In this document: piece after piece, positions 24,304 through 32,747 of the stretch
How positions within the stretch are numbered: position 1 is the stretch's first letter
Layout of the letters: each line of letters starts with the position of its first letter
NCBI GenBank assembly: GCA_030152275.1
Contig: JASLHF010000093.1
Span: 1-46,018, forward strand
Source: Acinetobacter sp.
Lineage (GTDB): Bacteria; Pseudomonadota; Gammaproteobacteria; Pseudomonadales; Moraxellaceae
Reading direction: 5' to 3'
DNA length: 46,018 nucleotides
Program-made: the position numbers and the translations under genes
Notes under the pieces: generated by a model
The model's database searches: none
The model's input: only the letters and a program-made list of their open reading frames with translations
What the model was told of the DNA's origin: nothing

Positions 24304-25311
24304 ATGAATACAAAACGCAATATTTACCAAGATTTTGAACATCCATTTGCCCAATTTATCCGAATAATTGGTAAAGGCAAAAATGGCGCCCGCTCGCTGA
24401 CCTATGAGGAAGCGTATGCTGCGTTCAGTATGATTTTAAATAATGAAGTTTTGGATGTTCAGCTAGGCGCTTTTCTAATGCTGCTGCGTGTCAAAGAAGA
24501 ATCTGTCGATGAGCTGGCAGGCTTTGTACAGGCAACCCGTGACCAGCTGCAGTTCAAACCGCTGCAGGTCGATTTAGACTGGTCATCCTATGCCGGTAAG
24601 CGTAAGCATTATCCGTGGTTTTTACTGGCAGCGCTGACATTGGCCCAAAATGGCTATAAAGTTGTTATGCATGGCGCTTCCGGACACACGGTCAACCGCC
24701 TGTATACAGAACAGGTATTGCAGTATTTAGGTTATGCAATTTGTGAAAATGACCGCGATGCCGAACAGCAGCTGCAGCAGCGCAGCTTTGCCTATTTGCC
24801 GCTGCACGCTATTTCCCCGATATTAAGTGAGCTGATTGCGCTTCGCAATATTATGGGGCTGCGCTCCCCGATTCATACGCTGGCGCGCCTGATAAATCCT
24901 TTTAATGCCCGCGCCACTATGCAGGCAATTTTCCATCCAGCGTACCGCAGTTCTCACCAGCAGGCAGCATTTAAACTAGGCTATCAAAACAGTGCCGTAA
25001 TCAAAGGCGAAGGCGGTGAATTTGAACGCAATCCCGATGCAAAAACTTTAATTTGCGGCATTAGAAATGGCGAAATGTATGAACATGAACTGCCTAAATT
25101 GACCGAAGGCCGCAGTGCCGTTGAAGAAGAATTAGACCTGCAAGTGTTTAAATCTGTCTGGGAAGGCGCTCAAACACATGAATACGGCGAAATAGCTGTG
25201 ACAGAAACCATGGGGATAGCGCTCTATACACTCGGTGAGTGCAGCAGCTATGAAGAGGCTATGATCTTGGCAGCCGATTTATGGTCACGCCGCCACACAT
25301 CAATTCAATAG
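24304..25311 (+). CDS. ybiB: YbiB / TrpD2 (anthranilate phosphoribosyltransferase-like DNA-binding protein)
   Basis: 335 residues with the fold of nucleoside phosphorylase class III transferases. HPFAQFIRIIGKGKNGARSLTYEEAYAAF begins the helical domain; VVMHGASGHTVNR replaces the GTGGD-type phosphate loop of true TrpD; IMGLRSPIHTLARLINPF and VIKGEGGEFERNP follow. These are hallmarks of YbiB (TrpD2), which in E. coli lacks the TrpD reaction, binds nucleic acids through basic residues and is SOS-linked. No trp neighbours, consistent with that role. No clear ribosome binding site; the ATG at 24304 is chosen by homologous length. Confidence 0.9.
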   Translation: MNTKRNIYQDFEHPFAQFIRIIGKGKNGARSLTYEEAYAAFSMILNNEVLDVQLGAFLMLLRVKEESVDELAGFVQATRDQLQFKPLQVDLDWSSYAGKRKHYPWFLLAALTLAQNGYKVVMHGASGHTVNRLYTEQVLQYLGYAICENDRDAEQQLQQRSFAYLPLHAISPILSELIALRNIMGLRSPIHTLARLINPFNARATMQAIFHPAYRSSHQQAAFKLGYQNSAVIKGEGGEFERNPDAKTLICGIRNGEMYEHELPKLTEGRSAVEEELDLQVFKSVWEGAQTHEYGEIAVTETMGIALYTLGECSSYEEAMILAADLWSRRHTSIQ

Positions 25312-25824
25312 TCATGTAATCTTTTATCTGCAACTGCGTATAGCAATTTGGCAGATTAAGTGTTTAAAACACTGCAGTTTATACCAGCATATCATTTGAC
25401 GAAGCCCGGATCAGACAGATCGTGAATGCGATGGCATTGACTGATCCAGCGATTCGATTCAAATCAAGCATCCATTGTTGTATCTATTTATTTTAGCCTG
25501 CAGCAATGGGTGTTACACAGCTTCCAAAAGAATCCACGACAGCTAGGCAAAAGCGGTTTTAAATGTTAACTTAATCATATGTGTATATTTTTTAAACAAT
25601 CATACTTTAACTGAAAGCCATGCTTTAACTGAACCATGCATCTATTCAACACAGCCTAAAGCAATGCATTACAACTTTATGCAGAGAACACATTCCTAAA
25701 GTATAAAAAAAACACCCTAAAATGCAGCCCGCCAGTTAAGCATAAATGTCCGTAACGGAACTGGGAAAATATAAAAAATGTGTGCAATAAGGCAACAACA
25801 AAATAAATAAAAAGGAAAAAGACA
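25312..25824. other. Intergenic region between ybiB and the hypothetical gene
   Basis: 513 bases, no convincing gene. It holds a perfect 15-bp palindrome AGTGTTTAAAACACT (25360-25374) and an imperfect direct repeat around TTTAACTGAA (about 25605-25635). Confidence 0.4.
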
Positions 25825-26208
25825 ATGTCTATAACAGCTGCCAGCAGAACCGCCTGTATCACTGAAAGCGAAAAAGAAGTATGCGCACGCAATGCGCTTT
25901 TTGATGCGCTGCACTTTAAGAATGCTTATACACTCATTGTCATGCAGTTTATTCAATTTCATGTCGACACCCTGCCGCCTGCATATTGGACATTAAATTT
26001 TGGTTCACCCAAACCCAGCACGGAGCAAATCATTGAGCAGCTTGTCCTGAATGACCGGACATTTTTAAATGCAGATGAGATGCCTGAAAAAGAACTGGCC
26101 TTTCACCGCAGCCATGTGGATTTTATCCTGCCAGCAGGCGCGAGCAGCTATGCGCTGTGTGTCAGCTTTGAACAAAATCAGCCTTATGCGATTAGTATTG
26201 TGCCATGA
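25825..26208 (+). CDS. Hypothetical protein, 127 residues
   Basis: I do not recognise this protein. It has no signal peptide or membrane helix. The N-terminal half is predicted mixed (EKEVCARNALFDALHF, then an amphipathic FIQFHVDTLPPAYW), followed by the acidic LVLNDRTFLNADEMPEKEL and a beta-like C-terminus ending YAISIVP. AAAGGAAAAAGACA precedes the ATG, a good ribosome binding site, and a terminator-like hairpin follows at 26287. It has its own transcription unit and typical codon use, so I believe it is real. Confidence 0.65.
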   Translation: MSITAASRTACITESEKEVCARNALFDALHFKNAYTLIVMQFIQFHVDTLPPAYWTLNFGSPKPSTEQIIEQLVLNDRTFLNADEMPEKELAFHRSHVDFILPAGASSYALCVSFEQNQPYAISIVP

Positions 26209-26286
26209 ATTATGACGTAATCCAGAAACGCAAAATACACACGATCCTTCTAATAAAACGGCTATTCTGAACTTTAAGCCCACAAA

Positions 26287-26310
26287 AACCGGCACTGGGC
26301 CGGCTTTTAT
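26287..26310 (+). terminator. Terminator after the 127-residue hypothetical gene
   Basis: Short GC-rich stem CCGGC / GCCGG flanked by A and T runs (AAAAA on the left, CTTTTATTT on the right). Confidence 0.6.
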
Positions 26311-26435
26311 TTAAAATATCCTGCTGTGATCACCACAGATGAATATTCTATCCATCAAAATGCATATTTCGCATCAGCAGTTTCTAGCAAACACGTCCTG
26401 ATGCGCTTGAATGTATTTGAGCTTAATGAGATGAA

Positions 26436-26702
26436 TTAAACAAAACGGATAGGCTTAAATTCCGGCTCTTCTACGTGAGAGTCGCAATGTTCATCTTCTT
26501 CTTTGGTGCCGCGGTCGATATAGCCGCTGCGCTCTTCTTCTGGCAGATGCTTAATTTCCCATGCATATACTGCCTGCATGCAGATTTGACGCTGTTCCGC
26601 AGTCAGTGCAACACCATTGGGCCATTTTCCAATCTCAATTGCAGTTTTTAACCGGCTGACAATCTCAGGATCCAGTACGGCAAGCATTTGTTCAATATTC
26701 AT
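26436..26702 (-). CDS. yeaC: DUF1315 family protein (YeaC-like)
   Basis: 88 residues. MNIEQMLAVLDPEIVSRLKTAIEIGKWPNGVALTAEQR and the following ICMQAVYAWEIKHLPEEERSGYIDRG match the DUF1315/YeaC family, whose function is not known. The C-terminal tail is acidic with His and Cys (EDEHCDSHVEE). The start at 26702 lies 4 bases after the nadK stop, so the two are co-transcribed. A longer frame to 26777 overlaps nadK and is not supported. Confidence 0.85.
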   Translation of the reverse strand: MNIEQMLAVLDPEIVSRLKTAIEIGKWPNGVALTAEQRQICMQAVYAWEIKHLPEEERSGYIDRGTKEEDEHCDSHVEEPEFKPIRFV

Positions 26703-26706
26703 GGGT

Positions 26707-27618
26707 CTAATCCTGTTTAAATGAGTCAAAATCTTGGTTCCACCCGAGCTTAGTGCGGCACGCCATATAAAAGTCATAGCCCGGCGGATGAAGCAAATTC
26801 AGTTTAAATGGATGCTTACGGATATGTAAGCTGTCGCCAACACTCAGTGAAACACTGTGCTGGCCGTCTGCGCTGACCATTGGCAGCACGCGGTTTTCGC
26901 GGATAATAATCTTAATTTCGCTCTGTCCGCCCACCACAATTGGACGAGAAGACAAAGTATGCGGGTGCATAGGCACCAAAGCTATCGCATCCATGCTTGG
27001 ATGAACGATTGGCCCGCCGCCAGACAGCGCATAAGCGGTTGAACCTGTTGGCGTGGAAACAATTAGACCGTCACTATGCTGTCGATATACATACTGCCCA
27101 TCAATATTCAATTCGAAATCAATCATATGAACAGACTTACCGGAGTGCAGCACCACATCATTTAAGGCAATTGCATCATAAATGGATTCCCCCTTGGAAC
27201 GGATCTCCATTTCCAGCAAAAATCGCCGGTCTTGCTGAAATTCACCTTTCAGCACTTGATCCAGCTTATAAATGACTTCAGTCGGCTTAATGTCTGTTAA
27301 AAAGCCTAAACGGCCGCGGTTGACCCCCATAACAGGCGTATTGAATTTAACCAGCGAACGGGCTGCATGCAGTAAGGAACCGTCACCGCCAACCACAATC
27401 ACCAAATCGACGACCTCGCCCAGCAACGCTTTGCTGACGGTTTGCGTATTGGTATAGGGCACCAATTTTGCAGTTTCTGTATCAAAAACAGGATGCAGCC
27501 CTAAACTTAATAAATGGTCATGAATCAAGCATAGCGTGTCCACTACGGACGATTTATCCGGACGTCCGATTAATCCGATATTTCTAAATGTCTTGTGTGA
27601 AATTTGCACCTGCGCCAT
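26707..27618 (-). CDS. nadK: NAD kinase
   Basis: Phosphorylates NAD to NADP. 303 residues. The key GGDGSLL motif with catalytic Asp is present (VVVGGDGSLLHAAR), then GVNRGRLGFLTD, NDVVLHSG, the TPTGSTAYALSGGGPIVHP stretch, and SSRPIVVG. The ATG at 27618 gives the usual length; an ATG at 27645 with nine extra residues is possible but less likely. First gene of a two-gene operon with yeaC, divergent from mrcB. Confidence 0.96.
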   Translation of the reverse strand: MAQVQISHKTFRNIGLIGRPDKSSVVDTLCLIHDHLLSLGLHPVFDTETAKLVPYTNTQTVSKALLGEVVDLVIVVGGDGSLLHAARSLVKFNTPVMGVNRGRLGFLTDIKPTEVIYKLDQVLKGEFQQDRRFLLEMEIRSKGESIYDAIALNDVVLHSGKSVHMIDFELNIDGQYVYRQHSDGLIVSTPTGSTAYALSGGGPIVHPSMDAIALVPMHPHTLSSRPIVVGGQSEIKIIIRENRVLPMVSADGQHSVSLSVGDSLHIRKHPFKLNLLHPPGYDFYMACRTKLGWNQDFDSFKQD

Positions 27619-27797
27619 TGCTCCGCTACGCTTCATGCTTATCATAACATTAACGCTTTTGATTTAAAAAAAACTTTGAATTGTGTGAGATTCAGAATCA
27701 CCGATTTATATTTTGCATACTTATACAGTTTAAATATTGCAAATTCTTCAAAAGCTTCGCATGATTAGCGAAATTTCTCAGGATCTTATAATAATTG

Positions 27798-30191
27798 ATG
27801 AAGTCTGAACGCGGCATAGGCACGATTGCATTTATATTTTGTGTATTGGTTATTGGCGCATTTGTCGCTTTCAGTGTCTATCTGATTAAAATCGACAACG
27901 TGGTCCGCGCTAAATTTGAGGGCCAGCGCTGGGATATTCCAGCCAAGGTCTTTGCACGCCCGCTTGAAATTTACACCAATGCACCGGTCAGTCAAGATGA
28001 CGTACGTGACGAACTGAAAATGCTGGGCTATAAAAATGCCGACAGCTATGCCCAAACTGGCAGTTACGTTATTTCTGGCAACGAATTTTATGTGCATACC
28101 CGCGGTTTTGACTTTGGCGATCGTGTTGAGCCGGAACAGGTCCTGAAAATTTCCTTTGGCAAAGACACCATTACCGATGTCAGTGCGACTAAACCCTCTT
28201 CTAGCGGTATTGCCCGCTTGGAACCGCTCCTGATTGGCGGTATTTATCCGCAGCATAACGAAGACCGTGTGCTGATTAAACTGAAAAATGTGCCTAAGCC
28301 GTTAATTGAAGCCTTAATTGCGACTGAAGACCGCAACTTCTACCATCATCACGGTATTTCTGTACGCGGCACTGCCCGCGCAATTGTCAGCAATATTACG
28401 GGAGGCAAGCGTCAAGGCGGTTCAACTCTAACCCAGCAGCTGGTGAAAAACTTTTACTTAAGTCCTGAGAAAACGATCAAGCGAAAAGTGAATGAAGCCT
28501 TAATGGCGATGCTGATTGAACTGCATTACAGCAAAGATGAAATTCTTGAAGCCTATTTAAATGAAGTGAATTTAGGACAAAACGGCAACTATTCTATTAA
28601 TGGCTATGGTTTAGCATCGCAATTTTATTTTGGCCTGCCGCTGCGTGAGCTGAGCATTGCGCAGCAGGCCTACTTGGTCGGCTTAGTGCAAGGGCCAACC
28701 CTATATAACCCATGGCGCAACCCTGAAGCTGCCAAAAAGCGCCGTGATATCGTACTAAATAATATGCTGGTGATGGGCTATTTAACCCAACAGCAGTATG
28801 AAACTGAAACAGCGCGTCCATTAAATGTCATTGCAAAACCGACCTTAGGTCCTGCCCGCTTCCCAGACTTTTTAGATATTGTACGCCGCCAGCTGCGTAC
28901 AGAATATCAGGAATCGGATTTGACCAATCAAGGCCTGCGCATTTTCACAACCCTTGACCCGCTGGCGCAGACCCGTATTCAAAATAGCGTTAAAGAAACG
29001 GTTGCGCGTTTAAGCAGCGCCAATCCAAAGCGCCTGCAAGATTTGCAAGGTGCTGTATTGGTGACACAGCCAGAAAATGGCGAATTGGTGGCAGCTGTCG
29101 GCTCGACACAAGATTTCACTGGCTTTAACCGTGCGGTCGATGCAAAGCGTCAGGTCGGATCACTGCTTAAACCGGTGATTTATTTAAGCGCAATTGAAAC
29201 TGGACGCTATAACTGGGCCAGCCAAATTCAAGACAGCGCAATCAGCGTACAAAGTGAAAATAAAACATGGACACCCAAAAACTACAGTGGCGGCGAACAT
29301 GGCACTGTACCGCTCATGCAGGCACTGTCACAGTCATATAACTTGGCTGCAGTTCGTCTAGGTCAAGAATTCGGCATTTCAACCTTTGTCAATCATTTGA
29401 AAAAGTTTGGCGTCACTTCAAATATTCCGAATTATCCGTCTATTTATTTAGGCGCAGTAGACATGTCGCCAATGGAAGTGATGAGCATTTACGGCAACTT
29501 TGCTACTGGCGGTTTTAAATATCCGATTAAATCGATTCGTTCCGTAGTTGATTCAAATGGCCGTACATTAGACCGCTTTAGCCTGACCGTACAGCCGACA
29601 ATTGACCCTGCAGCCGCATATGTACTCAATTACGGCCTGCAGCAAGTAATGGCAAGCGGTACAGGCCGGGCAGCCTACAACAGTTTCCCAACGTCATTAG
29701 AACTGGCTGGGAAATCCGGCACCACTAACGATACACGCGACTCATGGTTTGCCGGCTATGCAGGCAACTATGCGACTGTTGTTTGGCTAGGACTCGACGA
29801 TAACAAAATAACAGGCTTAACCGGTTCTACCGGCGCCCTGCCGGTTTGGATTAATGTCATGAAGCAGCTGCGTCTGAAACCAGTCAATCTGAGACAGCCA
29901 AACGAGGTGCAATGGCAATGGCTAGACCGCAATACTGGAGAACTTTCAGCTTCAGGCTGTGAAGGCGCGGTGCATATTCCGCTGCTGCGCTCTGCAATGC
30001 CAAACCGTTCTACTGCCTGCGGCCAGCCGCAATATGAAGTACAGCCTTACACAAGTGATACGGATGTGCAGGAGCCAGCTGCGCCGCAAACTGATAACGT
30101 AGATGGCTATATCCGCGAAAGCGACACAAATACCTCACCGGATAATTCGGGCAACTCACGTGTCATTTCAAGCGGAAGCTATAGCAACTAA
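27798..30191 (+). CDS. mrcB: Penicillin-binding protein 1B (class A, bifunctional)
   Basis: 797-residue inner-membrane peptidoglycan synthase. One N-terminal membrane helix (about residues 9-30), a UB2H-like region, then the glycosyltransferase domain (ATEDRNFYHHHGIS with catalytic Glu, GGSTLTQQLVKNFYL, RKVNEALMA). The transpeptidase domain has the SxxK motif in RQVGSLLKP, the SxN motif SYN in ALSQSYNLAAV, and the KTG-type triad KSGTT. A Ser/Asn/Asp-rich C-terminal tail follows. The ATG at 27798 is chosen over an adjacent TTG. The gene is followed by a TPR lipoprotein of the LpoP type. Confidence 0.96.
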   Translation: MKSERGIGTIAFIFCVLVIGAFVAFSVYLIKIDNVVRAKFEGQRWDIPAKVFARPLEIYTNAPVSQDDVRDELKMLGYKNADSYAQTGSYVISGNEFYVHTRGFDFGDRVEPEQVLKISFGKDTITDVSATKPSSSGIARLEPLLIGGIYPQHNEDRVLIKLKNVPKPLIEALIATEDRNFYHHHGISVRGTARAIVSNITGGKRQGGSTLTQQLVKNFYLSPEKTIKRKVNEALMAMLIELHYSKDEILEAYLNEVNLGQNGNYSINGYGLASQFYFGLPLRELSIAQQAYLVGLVQGPTLYNPWRNPEAAKKRRDIVLNNMLVMGYLTQQQYETETARPLNVIAKPTLGPARFPDFLDIVRRQLRTEYQESDLTNQGLRIFTTLDPLAQTRIQNSVKETVARLSSANPKRLQDLQGAVLVTQPENGELVAAVGSTQDFTGFNRAVDAKRQVGSLLKPVIYLSAIETGRYNWASQIQDSAISVQSENKTWTPKNYSGGEHGTVPLMQALSQSYNLAAVRLGQEFGISTFVNHLKKFGVTSNIPNYPSIYLGAVDMSPMEVMSIYGNFATGGFKYPIKSIRSVVDSNGRTLDRFSLTVQPTIDPAAAYVLNYGLQQVMASGTGRAAYNSFPTSLELAGKSGTTNDTRDSWFAGYAGNYATVVWLGLDDNKITGLTGSTGALPVWINVMKQLRLKPVNLRQPNEVQWQWLDRNTGELSASGCEGAVHIPLLRSAMPNRSTACGQPQYEVQPYTSDTDVQEPAAPQTDNVDGYIRESDTNTSPDNSGNSRVISSGSYSN

Positions 30192-30259
30192 TGTGTTCTT
30201 ACTGCGCGGTCATCGCCTTGACCTTTAATCAGCTATCGATCACGCAGTCACTTAACACA

Positions 30260-30292
30260 AATGCAGCCGCTGTTCCTGAGCGCTGCTGCATT
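30260..30292 (+). repeat. Hairpin between mrcB and the lipoprotein gene
   Basis: AATGCAGC and GCTGCATT pair perfectly with inner CGC/GCG pairing. There is no T run, so it is not a standard terminator. It ends about 20 bases before the lipoprotein ATG and might set the ratio of synthase to activator. Confidence 0.4.
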
Positions 30293-30312
30293 GAACCGTG
30301 AAGAAAAAATCT

Positions 30313-30861
30313 ATGCTTAAACATTCGCTGATTTTCGCTTTTCTGTTAAGCGCTGCTGGCTGTCAAAGCCTGACTGCGCCGGAGCCAGAGAAGCCTCAAT
30401 CGCCTGTCCAGCCAGCTGTAAAAAAAGACATCCACGATCCTTCAGGCGTCGTTATCCATCCTTATGATCATCCTGATATCGAACGTAAGCGTTTAGAAAT
30501 TCCACAAGAAAAACAGCGCGTACAGCAGTTTGATGATGGGCATGATCTGCCTGCATTTAAAAAACTGATGCAGCAAGCACAAACCGCATACGGTCAAGGG
30601 CAGTTAAATACAGCTGAGGAAGCCGCTTTGCATGCGCAGCGTTTGGCGCCGCAAGCAGCTGAAACTTATTTATATTTAGCCCTCATCGCAAACCGCAAAA
30701 ACCAGCCGGCCAATGCTGAGGCGCTGACGCATCGCGGCTTAAGCTATGCGCAAAATAATGCCATGAAAAAACAGCTGTGGAATGTCATTTTAAAAGCTGC
30801 GCAAAAACAAAATAAAACTGCCACAGCAGCCAAGGCCATGCAGGAACTGAAAGCACTGTAA
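30313..30861 (+). CDS. TPR lipoprotein, probable PBP1b activator (LpoP-like)
   Basis: 182 residues. Signal peptide and lipobox LSAAGC, a proline-rich linker (about residues 20-45), and a C-terminal helical part with tetratricopeptide-like repeats (AYGQGQLNTAEEAALHAQRLAPQAAE, then YLYLALIANRKNQPANAEALTHRG). In Pseudomonas aeruginosa, LpoP is a TPR outer-membrane lipoprotein that activates PBP1b and is encoded beside it; the same architecture and adjacency here suggest the same job. An alternative GTG start at 30298 adds five residues; the ATG has GAAG upstream at better spacing. Function is inferred from context. Confidence 0.8.
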   Translation: MLKHSLIFAFLLSAAGCQSLTAPEPEKPQSPVQPAVKKDIHDPSGVVIHPYDHPDIERKRLEIPQEKQRVQQFDDGHDLPAFKKLMQQAQTAYGQGQLNTAEEAALHAQRLAPQAAETYLYLALIANRKNQPANAEALTHRGLSYAQNNAMKKQLWNVILKAAQKQNKTATAAKAMQELKAL

Positions 30862-30989
30862 AGTTTATCCTGCGCCAGCCTTCCGACATGATCAAATTTA
30901 AGCGTTGAACACAATGAATGGCCCATACGCGCCATTCGAATTTAAAAAAGAAAGATGTGTTACCCCAAAATAATACTGCCTCAAACCTG

Positions 30990-31886
30990 CTAAATATAGC
31001 GAATGCCGGCAATGCCGTAAGCATGGTGATGTACCGCATCCGGCAGCATTTCATGCGTCATCCCGCCCAGCGCAAATACCGGGATATGCATCTGTCCTGC
31101 AATCCACTCAAACCGTTCCCAGCCTAAAGGCGATGCATCTGCATGGGTCGCAGTCGCTAAAACAGGACTTAGCATAATTGCATCGCATCCAATAGCCTGT
31201 GCATGCAGCGCCGAAACCAAATCATGGCAGGCCGCAATACAGCGCCGCCCTGCCAGCAGAGCGCCTTTTTTCAGCTGCATCAGCTGCTGCTGTTTCAAAT
31301 GAATGGCGCCAATGTGCTGCTGCAGGCTGCCCAGCTGCTGCCACAATTCAATATTGACAATAATTCGGCGCAATTGCTCTACAGGCAGTGCAGCCAGCGA
31401 TTTTACATTGTCTTGGCCAGCAGGCGCGCGCCAATACATCAGCTGTGTTGCCTGTAAGCTGTCCAGCATTTCTAAATTCGCTGAAATTTTGATGCTTCGG
31501 GCCCAAGCTAAACGCTGCAGCATAGCTTTATTGGCTTTAGGGAAATTTAAATCCAGCAGCTGGTCACGGCTGTACCATGTCCATGGCTGCTGGATTTCAT
31601 TAAGCAATTCATCTGGCACGCAGGTATGAAAAATATGTAAATTGACAATTACATCGTCATATTCATGCTGAATAAAATCAAAGACCTGCCAATCTTTCAA
31701 ACCAATACCTACTTCTTCATATATTTCACGGCGGCAAGCCTGTTCCGGCGTTTCCCCCTGCTCGACTTTTCCGCCCGGAAATTCGTGTTTATTGCCTTGA
31801 TGCTGTCCAGCTTCGCGCCAGCCTACCAGCACTTTATTGCGGTGCAGCAGGATACCAATAGCAACATGGAGGTTCGGTTTAGACAT
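30990..31886 (-). CDS. Nudix hydrolase fused to a ThiE-like domain
   Basis: 298 residues. Residues about 1-130 are a MutT-type Nudix domain with the complete Nudix box (GGKVEQGETPEQACRREIYEEVGI), likely to clean oxidised nucleotides such as 8-oxo-dGTP. Residues about 135-298 form a TIM-barrel, thiamine-phosphate-synthase-like domain (NIELWQQLGSLQQHIGAIHLK, AACHDLVSALHAQAIGCDAIMLSPVLAT, and FALGGMTHEMLPDAVHHHAYGIAGIRYI). The fusion is widespread in gammaproteobacteria as MutT plus ThiE-like; the second domain's reaction is not established. Divergent from hemP. Confidence 0.92.
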   Translation of the reverse strand: MSKPNLHVAIGILLHRNKVLVGWREAGQHQGNKHEFPGGKVEQGETPEQACRREIYEEVGIGLKDWQVFDFIQHEYDDVIVNLHIFHTCVPDELLNEIQQPWTWYSRDQLLDLNFPKANKAMLQRLAWARSIKISANLEMLDSLQATQLMYWRAPAGQDNVKSLAALPVEQLRRIIVNIELWQQLGSLQQHIGAIHLKQQQLMQLKKGALLAGRRCIAACHDLVSALHAQAIGCDAIMLSPVLATATHADASPLGWERFEWIAGQMHIPVFALGGMTHEMLPDAVHHHAYGIAGIRYI

Positions 31887-31963
31887 CAGCGCATTCCAAA
31901 TAGATGTAATGTTTATAGAGTGTAAGCACTTTTAAGTTTTTTATAAAATCTCAATATTTGTGA

Positions 31964-31993
31964 TTGACAGATTTATTCGATAATGATTATCAT
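31964..31993 (+). promoter_or_regulatory. hemP promoter
   Basis: A consensus -35 TTGACA (31964-31969) is followed after 18 bp by TATCAT (31988-31993). The Fur box covers the -10 region. Confidence 0.6.
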
Positions 31994-31997
31994 TTAA
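31979..31997 (+). promoter_or_regulatory. Fur box
   Basis: GATAATGATTATCATTTAA closely matches the 19-bp Fur consensus GATAATGATWATCATTATC, with only the last few bases deviating. It overlaps the -10 of hemP, so iron would repress hemP, and possibly the divergent Nudix gene. Confidence 0.85.
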
Positions 31998-32028
31998 CTC
32001 GTTCACTACACACCACGGAGCCCCAAGA

Positions 32029-32199
32029 ATGAACGCACCATTTAGCCTTTTTACCCGCAGCAGCGAAACTCATCATGCACTTCCAATGCTGCATTCAAAT
32101 AACTTATTTGCTTTAGGACGTGAGATCCGCATTATGCATGCTGGGGAAGAATACCGTCTGCGTTTAACTCGAAATAACAGACTTATTCTCACAAAATAA
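32029..32199 (+). CDS. hemP: HemP/HmuP family hemin uptake protein (56 residues)
   Basis: A frame too short for usual cut-offs but clear. The C-terminal half reads EIRIMHAGEEYRLRLTRNNR followed by LILTK, the diagnostic HemP/HmuP core (E-I-x-I-x-H-x-G-x-x-Y-x-L-R-x-T-R-x-x-K/R-L-I-L-T-K). In Bradyrhizobium and Burkholderia the HmuP/HemP proteins are needed for expression of haem-uptake genes. ATG at 32029 preceded by CGGAG. It has its own Fur-covered promoter and a strong terminator, and no haem receptor or transporter gene is nearby, so it would act in trans. Confidence 0.88.
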   Translation: MNAPFSLFTRSSETHHALPMLHSNNLFALGREIRIMHAGEEYRLRLTRNNRLILTK

Positions 32200-32232
32200 T
32201 AAAAACATTGAGATAATAATAAACGTGGGAAC

Positions 32233-32264
32233 AAGCAGTATGAATCAGCGCATACTGCTTTTTT
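32233..32264 (+). terminator. Terminator of hemP
   Basis: Perfect 10-bp stem AAGCAGTATG / CATACTGCTT, 8-nt loop, then TTTT. Confidence 0.88.
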
Positions 32265-32747
32265 AATAGACTAAGTAAAAATATTATATCGTCCTGAGCC
32301 TATGATTAAACTTCGTGTTTAGCGAGCACTCATCTATGACCCATGGAGCAGATCTGCAGCACTTAAATCTGGCTGACTCTATTTCTATTGTCTCTTAAAT
32401 TTTCTCATTGACTTTGTTCACAAAAAATCAATCTATTACATTGCTTTCTGAATTTTGCATATTACAGTGAGATACCCGCATCCCGCCTCAGATAGAGGCT
32501 GAAGTGAAATAGCCATTTACAATAACCATTTACTCACAATGCCATTTTCTTACGCATAAATGCTTACGCGGATTGAATGAAAGACTTGTATCAACCGCAA
32601 TATAGATAATTCGGGTCTATTCTAAAATACCTATCCGATCCTAGCACAAATAAGATTTAAACTTTTCCCATGAAAGTTTCACAAATTGGCAGAATCAAAA
32701 GACCATCAGCTTCTGATATTAATGTCCTAATATTTAACTGCTGTTGC
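32265..32747. other. Intergenic region between hemP and qseC
   Basis: 480 bases with no convincing gene. There is a small hairpin GCCTC/GAGGC near 32485 and a short near-repeat of CCATTTAC just after it. No clear terminator for the minus-strand qseC gene was found. Confidence 0.4.

Noticed and set aside
27786..28256. Minus-strand frame of 156 codons inside mrcB
   Set aside because: It lies antisense to a well-supported PBP1b gene and has no ribosome binding site or recognisable motif.
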